Shown: piece by piece, positions 51,211 to 61,760 of the stretch
Layout: each line of letters begins with the position of its first letter
Numbering within the stretch: position 1 is the first letter of the stretch
NCBI RefSeq assembly: GCF_002197755.1
Contig: NZ_NHOT01000005.1
Span: forward strand, 186,001-250,000
Origin: Pedobacter sp. AJM
Lineage (GTDB): Bacteria > Bacteroidota > Bacteroidia > Sphingobacteriales > Sphingobacteriaceae
Reading direction: 5' to 3'
Length of the DNA: 64,000 nt
Program-made: the position numbers and the translations under genes
Notes under the pieces: generated by a model
The model's input: the letters and a program-made list of their open reading frames with translations, nothing else
Told to the model about the DNA's origin: nothing
Databases searched by the model: none

Positions 51211-51587
51211 TTAACAGAAAAAATAAACTGTTTTTGCATGATATAATTGTAGCTGATACCAACCGTAACTGATACGAGCAATTTAGAGAGCATGTAATTG
51301 AGGTGATAAAAATGTGTAAGCAGATAAACGCCTGAGGTAAGCAATGCTAAATTCCCAGTCCATACGATGATATATTTTACTACCTGCCACCTTAATGCTT
51401 TGGCATGTGCCTGAAATACCCAGTTTCTATTGATGTAGAAATTGATCACACCACCAGTAATGGTTCCGGTAATACTTCCGGCCAGGTACCATAAACCAAA
51501 AAGCTTTACTGCAGCCAGGGTAACTAAAAAATCTGCTGCAGAGGCCATTAGCGATGAAGCCTGGGCTTTAAAAAACCGGAGCATCAC
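51207..51587 (-). CDS. GtrA-family small membrane protein
   Basis: A 126-aa inner-membrane protein with four helices. GtrA features: FFKAQASSLMASAADFLVTL at the start, GTITGGVINFYINRNWVF in the middle, and a C-terminal YNYIMQKQFIF. GtrA proteins are thought to help flip or handle lipid-linked sugars. Here it sits between PgpA and the DUF5686 barrel gene in a lipid operon, so handling of an inositol lipid or sphingolipid is a possible role. Confidence 0.88.
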   Translation of the reverse strand: MMLRFFKAQASSLMASAADFLVTLAAVKLFGLWYLAGSITGTITGGVINFYINRNWVFQAHAKALRWQVVKYIIVWTGNLALLTSGVYLLTHFYHLNYMLSKLLVSVTVGISYNYIMQKQFIFSVK

Positions 51588-52043
51588 TTATAGTATTTTA
51601 AAGATGATCACCAGCTGCAGGATCACATTGGAATAAACACCGGCAAGCACATCATCAGCCATTACGCCCAAACCACCAGGCAGTTCTTCCATCCTTTTAA
51701 TATACAAGGGCTTCAGGATATCAAAAAAGCGAAAGAGGACTAATCCTAAAAGCATATATTCCCATCTTACCGGCACACAGAGTAAAGTAATACACATTCC
51801 CGCCACTTCATCTATCACCACGCGCTGATGGTCTTTGCCCCAAACATCTTCTACCACATCCGCACTTCGAACACCCTGAAGTGTTATTAATATCGTAATC
51901 AGGATGGCATTGAGCCCGGGGTATTGGTAACCAGCCTGGAAAAAGTACCAGCAAAGACAAGTGGCTATGGCCGCATAGGTGCCGGCGCCCTTCCCAATGT
52001 ACCCGATTCCCAGGCTGGTTGATATCATTTTATGAATAAGCAC
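51588..52043 (-). CDS. PgpA-family phosphatase, probably acting on phosphatidylinositol phosphate
   Basis: A 151-aa membrane phosphatase of the phosphatidylglycerophosphatase A family. The motif GKDHQRVVIDEVAGM (about residues 76-90) and the following helices define the family. A housekeeping PgpA dephosphorylates phosphatidylglycerophosphate, but in Bacteroides a PgpA-like protein next to inositol-phosphate synthase dephosphorylates phosphatidylinositol phosphate. Its position after the inositol-phosphate synthase gene, overlapping by one base, favours that role here. Double use for PGP cannot be ruled out. Confidence 0.85.
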   Translation of the reverse strand: MLIHKMISTSLGIGYIGKGAGTYAAIATCLCWYFFQAGYQYPGLNAILITILITLQGVRSADVVEDVWGKDHQRVVIDEVAGMCITLLCVPVRWEYMLLGLVLFRFFDILKPLYIKRMEELPGGLGVMADDVLAGVYSNVILQLVIIFKIL

Positions 52044-53368
52044 TATACCGTTTCTATAACTTCTTCTTCATAATCCTGCCCCAGGTGCGTAATTAAGTCT
52101 TCACCCATGATGTAGCGCAAGGTATTCTGCAGTTTCATTAACTGTTTGAAAATGTCATTTTCTGCCGGTACACCTGGAATGGTTTGAGGTGATTTCAGGT
52201 AGAATGATAGCCATTCCTGAACGCCAGACATATTTGCCCTCTTCGCCAGATCGATAAATAAAGCCAAATCCAGTACAATTGGTGCAGCCAGGATAGAATC
52301 ACGACATAAAAAGTTAATCTTGATCTGCATTTTGTAACCTAACCAGCCGAAAATGTCAATATTGTCCCAACTCTCTTTGTTATCGCCATGGGGCGGATAG
52401 TAATTGATTCTGATTTTGTGGTACATATCACCATATAAATCCGGATTAACCTCTGGTTTGAAAATATCTTCCAGTACACCCAGTTTAGAAACTTCTTTGG
52501 TTTTAAAGTTATCCGGATCATCCAGTACCAAACCATCGCGGTTACCTAAAATGTTATCAGAGAACCAACCGTTTACCCCTAATGAACGTGCGGCTAAACC
52601 CGGTGCCAGAATGGTTTTCATTAAAGTCTGACCGGTTTTAAAATCCTTACCCGCAATCGGTGTATGGGTTTCTTTAGCCAGTTCAATTAATGCCGGGATA
52701 TCTACGGTTAAGTTAGGTGCTCCATTTGCGAAAGGGATACCCAATTTCAGTGCTGCATAAGCATAAATCATACTAGGCGCAATTAACGGATCATTATCGA
52801 TCAATCCTTGCTCAAATGCAGCAAGCGATTCATGAACAGCAGATGGTTCAAAATAAATTTCAGTAGATCCGCACCATACCAGAACAATACGGTCACAGTT
52901 GTTGGTGGCCTTAAAGTTTTTGATGTCTTGCATCACTTCCTGGGCCAGCTCATATCTGGTTGCAGCGTCTTTAACATAAGTACCTGTTAAATTTTTCACA
53001 TAGTTATGATCGAATGCGGCACGCATAGGCTTGATGGCCTGTAATTCTTCACGAACATCACGCAACAGGTTTGCATCTAAAACCCTTGCATTTAGTGCCG
53101 CTTCATAAACATTATCCTCATATACGTCCCAGCCACCGAAAACCAGGTTTTCGAGATTGGCCAAAGGCACAAAATCTTTAATTTTTGGTTCTTTTTTTTC
53201 CGTTCTTTTACCAATTCTGATGGTTCCCATTTGGGTTAAAGAACCAATTGGTTTAGACAAGCCCTTCTTAATGGCCGCTACCCCCGCAATCATGGTGGTT
53301 GCAACTGCACCGAGCCCTGGCATTAATATGCCAAGCTTGCCATCAGCTGATTTTACATCTTCTTTCAT
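52043..53368 (-). CDS. Inositol-3-phosphate synthase
   Basis: A 441-aa NAD-dependent enzyme that turns glucose 6-phosphate into myo-inositol 3-phosphate. The NAD-binding motif PGLGAVATTMIAGV is at residues 17-30. Family blocks are VLVWCGSTEIYF, FANGAPNLTVDIPALIELA, PIAGKDFKTGQTLMKTILAP and NYYPPHGDNKESWDNIDIFG with the catalytic lysines. It supplies the headgroup for the inositol lipids of this operon. Eukaryote-like MIPS of this size is the form found in Bacteroidota inositol-lipid clusters. Confidence 0.93.
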   Translation of the reverse strand: MKEDVKSADGKLGILMPGLGAVATTMIAGVAAIKKGLSKPIGSLTQMGTIRIGKRTEKKEPKIKDFVPLANLENLVFGGWDVYEDNVYEAALNARVLDANLLRDVREELQAIKPMRAAFDHNYVKNLTGTYVKDAATRYELAQEVMQDIKNFKATNNCDRIVLVWCGSTEIYFEPSAVHESLAAFEQGLIDNDPLIAPSMIYAYAALKLGIPFANGAPNLTVDIPALIELAKETHTPIAGKDFKTGQTLMKTILAPGLAARSLGVNGWFSDNILGNRDGLVLDDPDNFKTKEVSKLGVLEDIFKPEVNPDLYGDMYHKIRINYYPPHGDNKESWDNIDIFGWLGYKMQIKINFLCRDSILAAPIVLDLALFIDLAKRANMSGVQEWLSFYLKSPQTIPGVPAENDIFKQLMKLQNTLRYIMGEDLITHLGQDYEEEVIETV

Positions 53369-53392
53369 TCTATTTTTATTTAAGCTTTTAAT

Positions 53393-54363
53393 TTATAACC
53401 ATTTATTTTCCTTGTACCAGGCAATGGTTTCATTCAGCCCGCTTTCGAGCTGGTAATGGGGTACGAAGCCAAGGTCTTTTTGTATCTGATCTATATTACA
53501 GGTCCAGTTCAGGGCGGTGATTTCATTAATTTTATCCATGTTGAGTGCAGGCACCTGGTCAAAAAAGCCCAGGGTCTTTTCCAGTGTCCAGGCAAGCCCT
53601 TTAATAACCGGCATAGGCACTTTAAGTACAAATGGCCTTTTATTTAAAGCCTTGCGTACATAAGCGGCAAGCGAAAATTTGCTGTAGACCTGCCCGTCAG
53701 AGATGTGGTATGTTTTATCTGTTAACTCAGAAAACAGTGATTTAATCATCACCTTTGCTAAATCAGTGACGTAAATAAAACTCAGTTGCTGCTCCTGTGC
53801 ACCTGCATGCAGTTCAAAACCTGAATTAATTCCTTTGATGAGGATGAAAATATCTTTTTCACGTGGGCCATATACCGCAGTAGGCCTGAAAACAATTAAG
53901 GGCAACCCCAGGATCTGATTCAGGTACGTTTCGGCAAGTGCTTTACTCCTGCCGTAATTGGTTACCGGATTGGCGCGGTTTTGCTGATCATTTGTGATGG
54001 GGCCGCGGGCAGCCAGGCTACTTAAAAACACAAATTTTTCAATTTTATGTGTAGATAAGGAGGAAGCTACAGCCAGGTTCCTGGTATATGTGGCGTTGAT
54101 ATGAAAATAGTATTCCCGGTTTTTTGCTTTGGTTGTGGCGGCTGCATGAATGATATAATCATATTTATATTCATCGATGTTCTGTCTTAACTGGTATATT
54201 GATTCAAAATCCAGTTCTACGTAATTGATATCAAATTTTTTAAGATGTGACACTACACTTGATTTCCGAACGTTAATGTAAACTTCCAGATGATCTGCCA
54301 GGGCCGCTTCGATTAAGTGATAACCTACAAAGCCTGTTGCACCCGTAATCAATACCCGCTTTT

Positions 54364-54367
<4 letters not shown>
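53393..54367 (-). CDS. NAD-dependent epimerase/dehydratase-type reductase, candidate CerR
   Basis: A 324-aa extended short-chain dehydrogenase. The Rossmann motif is ITGATGFVGYHL near residue 6, and the catalytic pair is Y and K in TNYGRSKALAE (near residue 138). VFRPTAVYGPREKDIF is also typical. In Caulobacter a protein of this family (CerR) reduces oxidised ceramide in bacterial ceramide synthesis, and sits with spt and a GNAT acyltransferase gene. The same three families are contiguous here with 4-bp overlaps. The role is therefore likely, though sugar epimerase activity would look similar. Confidence 0.82.
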
Positions 54368-56711
<2,344 letters not shown>

Positions 56712-56977
56712 TCACGTATTCTGGAAAACCGTATTCTAATAGATTGTACGAACTGACTGCTGAATTTAATGTTCAACAGAAGACATCATTTCGAAACAAT
56801 TTGATAACGCAATTTTAATCCAGATTAACACCTGAAAAAAGGTTGAAATGTGGGAATTATTGGTCAAAATGTGGGATGCGCAAAATGTGACATTCAGATG
56901 AATTGACTTTTCGACTTACTGACTTTTAATGCAAAAAAGTAAAACAGTTAAAAATGAGTTTATTGCTGATCACAAAC

Positions 56978-57008
56978 AATCAATTCACTGTTTATCAGTG
57001 AATTGATT
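56978..57008. promoter_or_regulatory. 13-bp perfect inverted repeat in the spt/AraC divergent region
   Basis: AATCAATTCACTG-TTTAT-CAGTGAATTGATT. It may be an operator bound as a palindrome or a hairpin in RNA. It lies about 290 bp from spt and 220 bp from the AraC gene. Confidence 0.55.
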
Positions 57009-57093
57009 AAAAATACTATTAATCAAAAGATTGAAATCTAATCAGCGGATAGTCATTTTTTAAATAAATAAATCAAAAAATGAGGTAGAATAT

Positions 57094-57101
57094 TACATTT
57101 G
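57094..57101 (+). promoter_or_regulatory. -7 box of the AraC gene
   Basis: TACATTTG matches TAnnTTTG, 123 bp before the ATG. No clear -33 TTTG. Confidence 0.35.
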
Positions 57102-57224
57102 CTGAGGTCAAAAAAATCAGATATTCCAGGCAACTTTTAAGAAAATAGTTCAGGCTAAATTATCAAGATAAGATATGTGCTTTTTGAATAACAGGTTAAG
57201 GCTATATTAACAACCAACCCCTTC

Positions 57225-58133
57225 ATGCAAAGAACTTCAAATCATAATATCCCTCAAAAAACAGGGTTAATTTACAAGCCAGATGATGGTGAGGGATTGG
57301 AAGTTTCCAGAATTGATCAGCTTTCTAAAGGCATTTGTAATAACCAACCTTTCAGAGCCTTGTCCTTTGCGTTTATACTGGTCGTAAAAGGACGTATTCA
57401 TATTAAAACCAACTTTATAAATGAAACATTAAAAGAGAAGGATGTATTTTTTGTTTTTCCTGACACTGTATATGAAGTGACAGATCATACAGACTTCTCC
57501 TTTATCAAGATCACATTTAATAAAGATTACCTGTCTAAATCAGGCATTTTCCTTACTGCAGCGCAGCATTATACCATATTTCAAAGTAAGGCTATTCATA
57601 AATTTTCCTTAAAGCGCGAAGAATACCAAGACCTGTATCATGATGTAATCGCGCTGGAAAAGAAGTTAAAAATTGCTGCTGATATGCCCTATAGAAATGA
57701 CATTATCAGAAATAGTTTTATTGAAATTCTTTACGATTTATTGCTAAACTTTAATAACCGGGAGCATTTCGAGCTGCCAAAAAGAGATAGCAAGTCTGAA
57801 ATGACGACTAAGTTTCTCAATCTGCTTTCCCTACATTTTAAAAAAGAGAGGCTGGTAATCTTTTATGCGGGTAAATTATTCATCACCCCAAGACATTTGT
57901 CGCAGGTGGTCAAATCTGTAACCGGAAAAACTGCGGGAGAACTGATTGATGAGATCGTAATTGGTGAAGCGAAAATCTTGCTGAACAATTATTCACACAA
58001 CATATCCAGTGTTGCAGAGGCATTGAATTTTGCTAATGCTTCCTTTTTTGGAAAGTATTTTAAGAAAAATACCGGAATATCACCCTCGGTTTACCGAATG
58101 GAAAACCGTCTTCCACATCAAAATATATTTTAA
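57225..58133 (+). CDS. AraC-family transcriptional regulator
   Basis: A 302-aa regulator. The first 190 residues form a cupin-like sensor (FAFILVVKGRIHIKTNF, VFFVFPDTVYEVTDH). The double HTH is at the end: LFITPRHLSQVVKSVTGKTA and ISSVAEALNFANASFFGKYF, then NTGISPSVYR. Helix-turn-helix spacing is normal. It is divergent from the lipid operon, so it may or may not control it. The membrane-protein gene 96 bp downstream is another possible target. Confidence 0.88.
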   Translation: MQRTSNHNIPQKTGLIYKPDDGEGLEVSRIDQLSKGICNNQPFRALSFAFILVVKGRIHIKTNFINETLKEKDVFFVFPDTVYEVTDHTDFSFIKITFNKDYLSKSGIFLTAAQHYTIFQSKAIHKFSLKREEYQDLYHDVIALEKKLKIAADMPYRNDIIRNSFIEILYDLLLNFNNREHFELPKRDSKSEMTTKFLNLLSLHFKKERLVIFYAGKLFITPRHLSQVVKSVTGKTAGELIDEIVIGEAKILLNNYSHNISSVAEALNFANASFFGKYFKKNTGISPSVYRMENRLPHQNIF

Positions 58134-58229
58134 AAGCTAAAGCATTTTCATACAAAAAGGCCAGTTTCCACTACATATTGACCTTGATGGCGGATCAGTT
58201 TTTAAAGAATTTTGATTCAAATTTTTATC

Positions 58230-58982
58230 ATGATCAGTCAGCCCGATATTCACGTCCCGTATAATTCTAAAAATCAATTCAAATCTGAAACATTAAGTTC
58301 TTCTGGTTTGATCACGATGTTCATAAAGTTCATCATTTATGGAATCGCCATAGTTGGTGTCGCACAGTTTCTGATGTGGCAGGTGACGAGGGAACAACAG
58401 GGAATGAAATTTTCTGAAGCATCTGCTGTGGAAGTATTACAAAGTATATTGCTCCTCTTTTCCGGTATCATCCTAACCTATGGTATTGTGATTTATAAAA
58501 ACTGGAGGCCGTTGCTCTTATTAATAGCTGAATTCCTCTTTATTTCGCTGGTGCGCGAACAGGATGCTTACCTGGATCTGCATTATTTTGATGGCGCATG
58601 GCAAACCATTGTCATCCTGTCTCTGCCTTTTCCCATTTATTTTGCCATCATCAGGCGTAAAAAACTAATAGATAACCTGAAAGTATACACCTCATTATTT
58701 GCTTTCGGCATCATGATATCAGGCATTTTGACTACCTATATCTTTTCAAGATTGTATGGTAGAAGAATATTCTGGATGGCAGCCATGGAAAACGGCTACA
58801 TGCGGGATGTAAAAAACATATCTGAAGAATCATTGGAAACATATGGTTATTTACTGATTTTTATAGCGAGCATCGAACTCATCTTTCTGATTAAACGACT
58901 GGATGTACGGTCAAAAAATGCGATTAAAGTGGCTTCCAACGCTGATGCCAGCACATTTAAAATTGTTCAGCCTGGATCTTAG
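58230..58982 (+). CDS. Multi-pass membrane protein of unknown function
   Basis: A 250-aa inner-membrane protein with about six helices (MFIKFIIYGIAIVGVAQFLM, VLQSILLLFSGIILTYGIVIY, LLLLIAEFLFISLV, and others). Charged loops carry REQDAYLDLHYFDGAW, a short motif that looks conserved. I chose ATG at 58230 over the TTG six codons earlier. I do not recognise the family. It lies 96 bp after the AraC gene on the same strand. Confidence 0.7.
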   Translation: MISQPDIHVPYNSKNQFKSETLSSSGLITMFIKFIIYGIAIVGVAQFLMWQVTREQQGMKFSEASAVEVLQSILLLFSGIILTYGIVIYKNWRPLLLLIAEFLFISLVREQDAYLDLHYFDGAWQTIVILSLPFPIYFAIIRRKKLIDNLKVYTSLFAFGIMISGILTTYIFSRLYGRRIFWMAAMENGYMRDVKNISEESLETYGYLLIFIASIELIFLIKRLDVRSKNAIKVASNADASTFKIVQPGS

Positions 58983-59088
58983 TTATCCCCTGGATTAAGG
59001 ATTATTGATTTCAATTATTTTTCCTGGCTGTAATCTACCTCATAAAAGATTCTCCGGTATTGATGACAAAATTTATGTCATTTAAAAT

Positions 59089-59156
59089 GTGATCCTAAGT
59101 CTGTCGAAGGACTTGTGAAAAATATTCTTAAGAATATCCGACAGACTCAGGATGAC
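59089..59156. repeat. REP-like palindromic repeat with nested palindrome
   Basis: Arms GTGATCCTAAGTCTGTCG (59089-59106) and CGACAGACTCAGGATGAC (59139-59156) are inverted copies with two mismatches. In between lies the perfect 16-bp palindrome ATATTCTTAAGAATAT (59122-59137). The arm GTCATCCTGAGTCTGTCGAAGG is the well-known form of an intergenic repeat family in Bacteroidota. It may also act as a terminator for the upstream plus-strand gene. Confidence 0.7.
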
Positions 59157-59216
59157 AAATTTTAACTGAACTAATCCTGTTGCAGCTTCTTTTTGCTAGC
59201 AGGTTATATGTTAGCT

Positions 59217-59888
59217 TTATTTGAACTCAATTCGTTGCGGAGCAGAAAATAAAGCTTCACCTACCCCATTTGTTTTCACCGCCAGTCTTGCATACATAAA
59301 GTTTCTGGATGCAAGTGCCGCCGGGATGTTCACTGTAATTGTACCTGACTGTCCGATGACTATATCTGCGGCCAGTTTTTCTGCGCTGGCATCCTGCCGC
59401 GTATTATCAACAATCATGGTGGTACCCAGATACAGGTTAACACGTTCCAGTACGCTTGTGGATGTAACTTGCTGCACTGTAAATGTTGCGCTAACGGTAT
59501 TGCCTGATTTGTTAAAAGACACATTACCAAAAGTAAAATGAGGCACAACCGGAACATCAACCTGGGTATTTCCACTTACTTTAACCGCAATTGAATCAGG
59601 ATTATCCAGCCACGGCCCATTTCCGCGCAGGCGTACCAGCTTATAATCACCATCAAACAATGTCGCAGAAAACGTTCCATCCTGCGCTACAAAAACCGGA
59701 ATTTTAGTAAAAAGTGAATAGCCATGCTGCCAGAGCTCAAGCTGAACACCATCAGAACGAACGCCAACCGTTTGATTCTGGTAAAGGATACGACCTGTTA
59801 GTCTGGATGTTGGCGCATCATAGTTATCCTTTTTGCAGGAGAAAAATGCCATCAGGCAGAATAATACGATATAACTTATCTTTTTCAT
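59217..59888 (-). CDS. DUF3823-type surface lipoprotein of a SusC/D locus
   Basis: A 223-aa lipoprotein with lipobox FFSC (C18). The mature part has two beta-sandwich-like domains: RLTGRILYQNQTVGVRSDGV in the first and GNTVSATFTVQQVTSTSVLE in the second. DUF3823 proteins follow SusC/SusD pairs and probably help bind the substrate at the surface, like SusE/F. It lies 9 bp after the SusD gene. The substrate class is unknown. Confidence 0.88.
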   Translation of the reverse strand: MKKISYIVLFCLMAFFSCKKDNYDAPTSRLTGRILYQNQTVGVRSDGVQLELWQHGYSLFTKIPVFVAQDGTFSATLFDGDYKLVRLRGNGPWLDNPDSIAVKVSGNTQVDVPVVPHFTFGNVSFNKSGNTVSATFTVQQVTSTSVLERVNLYLGTTMIVDNTRQDASAEKLAADIVIGQSGTITVNIPAALASRNFMYARLAVKTNGVGEALFSAPQRIEFK

Positions 59889-59897
59889 GGTAGTTGA

Positions 59898-61751
59898 TTA
59901 ATGAAATGGATTACGAATAATTTTAGGGTTATTATTAAGTACAGCCTGTTCAATGGATGAATAGTAATTCCCAATTTGATAAAAGCGTGGTGCTTTAAAG
60001 CGTGGTGCAACCTGCTTAATAAAAATGTATTTATCATGACGGGCAGCATCACCCGGACGTACTACCCGGTACGGGTACAAAGCATAAAGCATGGCATCAG
60101 GACTATTTGTACTGCCATTCCATACCTGATCTGCAATTCGCCAGCGGGCAAGATCCCAAACACGGTGGTCTTCAAAGGCCAATTCTACCCTGCGCTCATT
60201 GCGAATGCGATCGATGGTTAGCGTGCTTAAACTGTTAGCGCCAAATCCAGCTCTTTCACGCAAGGTATTCATATAGCTTAAAGCGCTTGCCGTTTGGCCA
60301 AGTTCAAAAGCAGCTTCAGCGGCATTCAGGTATACCTCTCCTAACCTGAACCTGATCCAGGCAATATCCGTACCCCTCGTACGGGTACTGGCTAATGGCG
60401 TATTGTCTATAAATTTACGCAGGTAAAAACCTGTATTCGATAAGTCAAGCGCAGAACGTTGAGGTCCATCCAGGCCGGTAAGGAGTTTCCCATCCGTATA
60501 CCTGGCACCTAAATCTCCTTCAATAATCTGATAGCTAGTTCCATTCCACAATGCCACTCCGGCCTGGATGTTCACCGGCGTATTGCGGAAACTTGTTCCG
60601 GGATAAATGATGGTTCCGTATAAACGGGCATCTTTATTCGCGAAAATATCCTGGGTATTGGTATAATAAACATAATCGCTATTATCTGCGTTCCGGGTTT
60701 TCAGGTTTCCGGCAGTACCATCCAGGTACTCGTACTTCTCTACCAGATTTAAAGTTGGTGCAATTGCAGATGAAGCCAGGTTATCTTCCCTTAATGAGCG
60801 GGCAATGTTATCATAACTGAAACCATGTTTAAATCCTTTAGACTGTAAAAAATCCTGGATTAAAATCAGCTCCGGATTACCGGTTTTCTTGGTAAGTGCT
60901 TCATAAAAATTCTCACCTAAATTTGCCGCATTCGATTTGTACAAGGAATACGGCCCTGCTATTACCTGCTTTGCAGCATCGAGTGCTTTATTGTAAAAAT
61001 CAGCAGCGCGTTGTGCCGGAATCCCCACTTCACCGCCTGGCAGCGTAATCGGACTGGCCATCAGATTATTGTATTTGGCCAGCGAACCTGCATACAACAT
61101 GGCTCTGCATTTCAAGGCCAATACGGCATATTTATTTGCGCGAGAGGTGCTGCCGTTATTTTCAATATGATTTACAATGGCATCAAGTTCAGTACCGATA
61201 AAATCATATACATCTACTTCTTTACTTCGTGGCAACTGCAAATTGGTGGCATCTCCACTATAATCATAAACCAGAGGGGTAGTGACCAAGGGTACACCGC
61301 CCATTCTTTTTACCATTTCAAAATAATCATACGCACGAAGGAAGCGAAATTCGGCATTAAACTGGGCTTTCTGCTGGGCTGTTAATTTGGTGCTTTTTTG
61401 TACGCCTTCAATGCCGAGGTTTACATCCCTGATAAAGCCATAATCCCAAAGTCTCCATCTGTCTACCGGATATGAAATGATATTATTCCGGTATTCATCC
61501 CCGGCATTTCCGCTTCCAGACCATACTGCATCATCATATGCCGTGTGTTCGGTCCAGCGATTGGTTAAGGAAGCATCGGTTGGAATGCGATTATACAAAT
61601 TGGCTAACACGCCTTCAATCAATTTTGGGTCACCATAAACCTGATCTTCAACCACTATACTCTGTGGTTCACGTTCCAGGAAATCTTTCTTGCAGGCGTT
61701 AAATATGATGGTACAAATGATGAAGCCGATATAAATGTTAATATTTTTCAT
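59898..61751 (-). CDS. SusD/RagB-type outer-membrane nutrient-binding lipoprotein
   Basis: A 617-aa surface lipoprotein with lipobox FNAC (C20). SusD hallmarks: NAEFRFLRAYDYFEMVKRMG and VPLVTTPLVYD near residues 130-160, AVLALKCRAMLYAGSLAKYN, RFRLGEVYLNAAEAAFELG, and RNERRVELAFEDHRVWDLAR, with the ending NNPKIIRNPFH. It caps the SusC-like barrel encoded 9 bp upstream. No sugar-degrading enzyme gene is visible within the window, so the glycan or other ligand is not known. Confidence 0.95.
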   Translation of the reverse strand: MKNINIYIGFIICTIIFNACKKDFLEREPQSIVVEDQVYGDPKLIEGVLANLYNRIPTDASLTNRWTEHTAYDDAVWSGSGNAGDEYRNNIISYPVDRWRLWDYGFIRDVNLGIEGVQKSTKLTAQQKAQFNAEFRFLRAYDYFEMVKRMGGVPLVTTPLVYDYSGDATNLQLPRSKEVDVYDFIGTELDAIVNHIENNGSTSRANKYAVLALKCRAMLYAGSLAKYNNLMASPITLPGGEVGIPAQRAADFYNKALDAAKQVIAGPYSLYKSNAANLGENFYEALTKKTGNPELILIQDFLQSKGFKHGFSYDNIARSLREDNLASSAIAPTLNLVEKYEYLDGTAGNLKTRNADNSDYVYYTNTQDIFANKDARLYGTIIYPGTSFRNTPVNIQAGVALWNGTSYQIIEGDLGARYTDGKLLTGLDGPQRSALDLSNTGFYLRKFIDNTPLASTRTRGTDIAWIRFRLGEVYLNAAEAAFELGQTASALSYMNTLRERAGFGANSLSTLTIDRIRNERRVELAFEDHRVWDLARWRIADQVWNGSTNSPDAMLYALYPYRVVRPGDAARHDKYIFIKQVAPRFKAPRFYQIGNYYSSIEQAVLNNNPKIIRNPFH

Positions 61752-61760
61752 TGCAAAATT

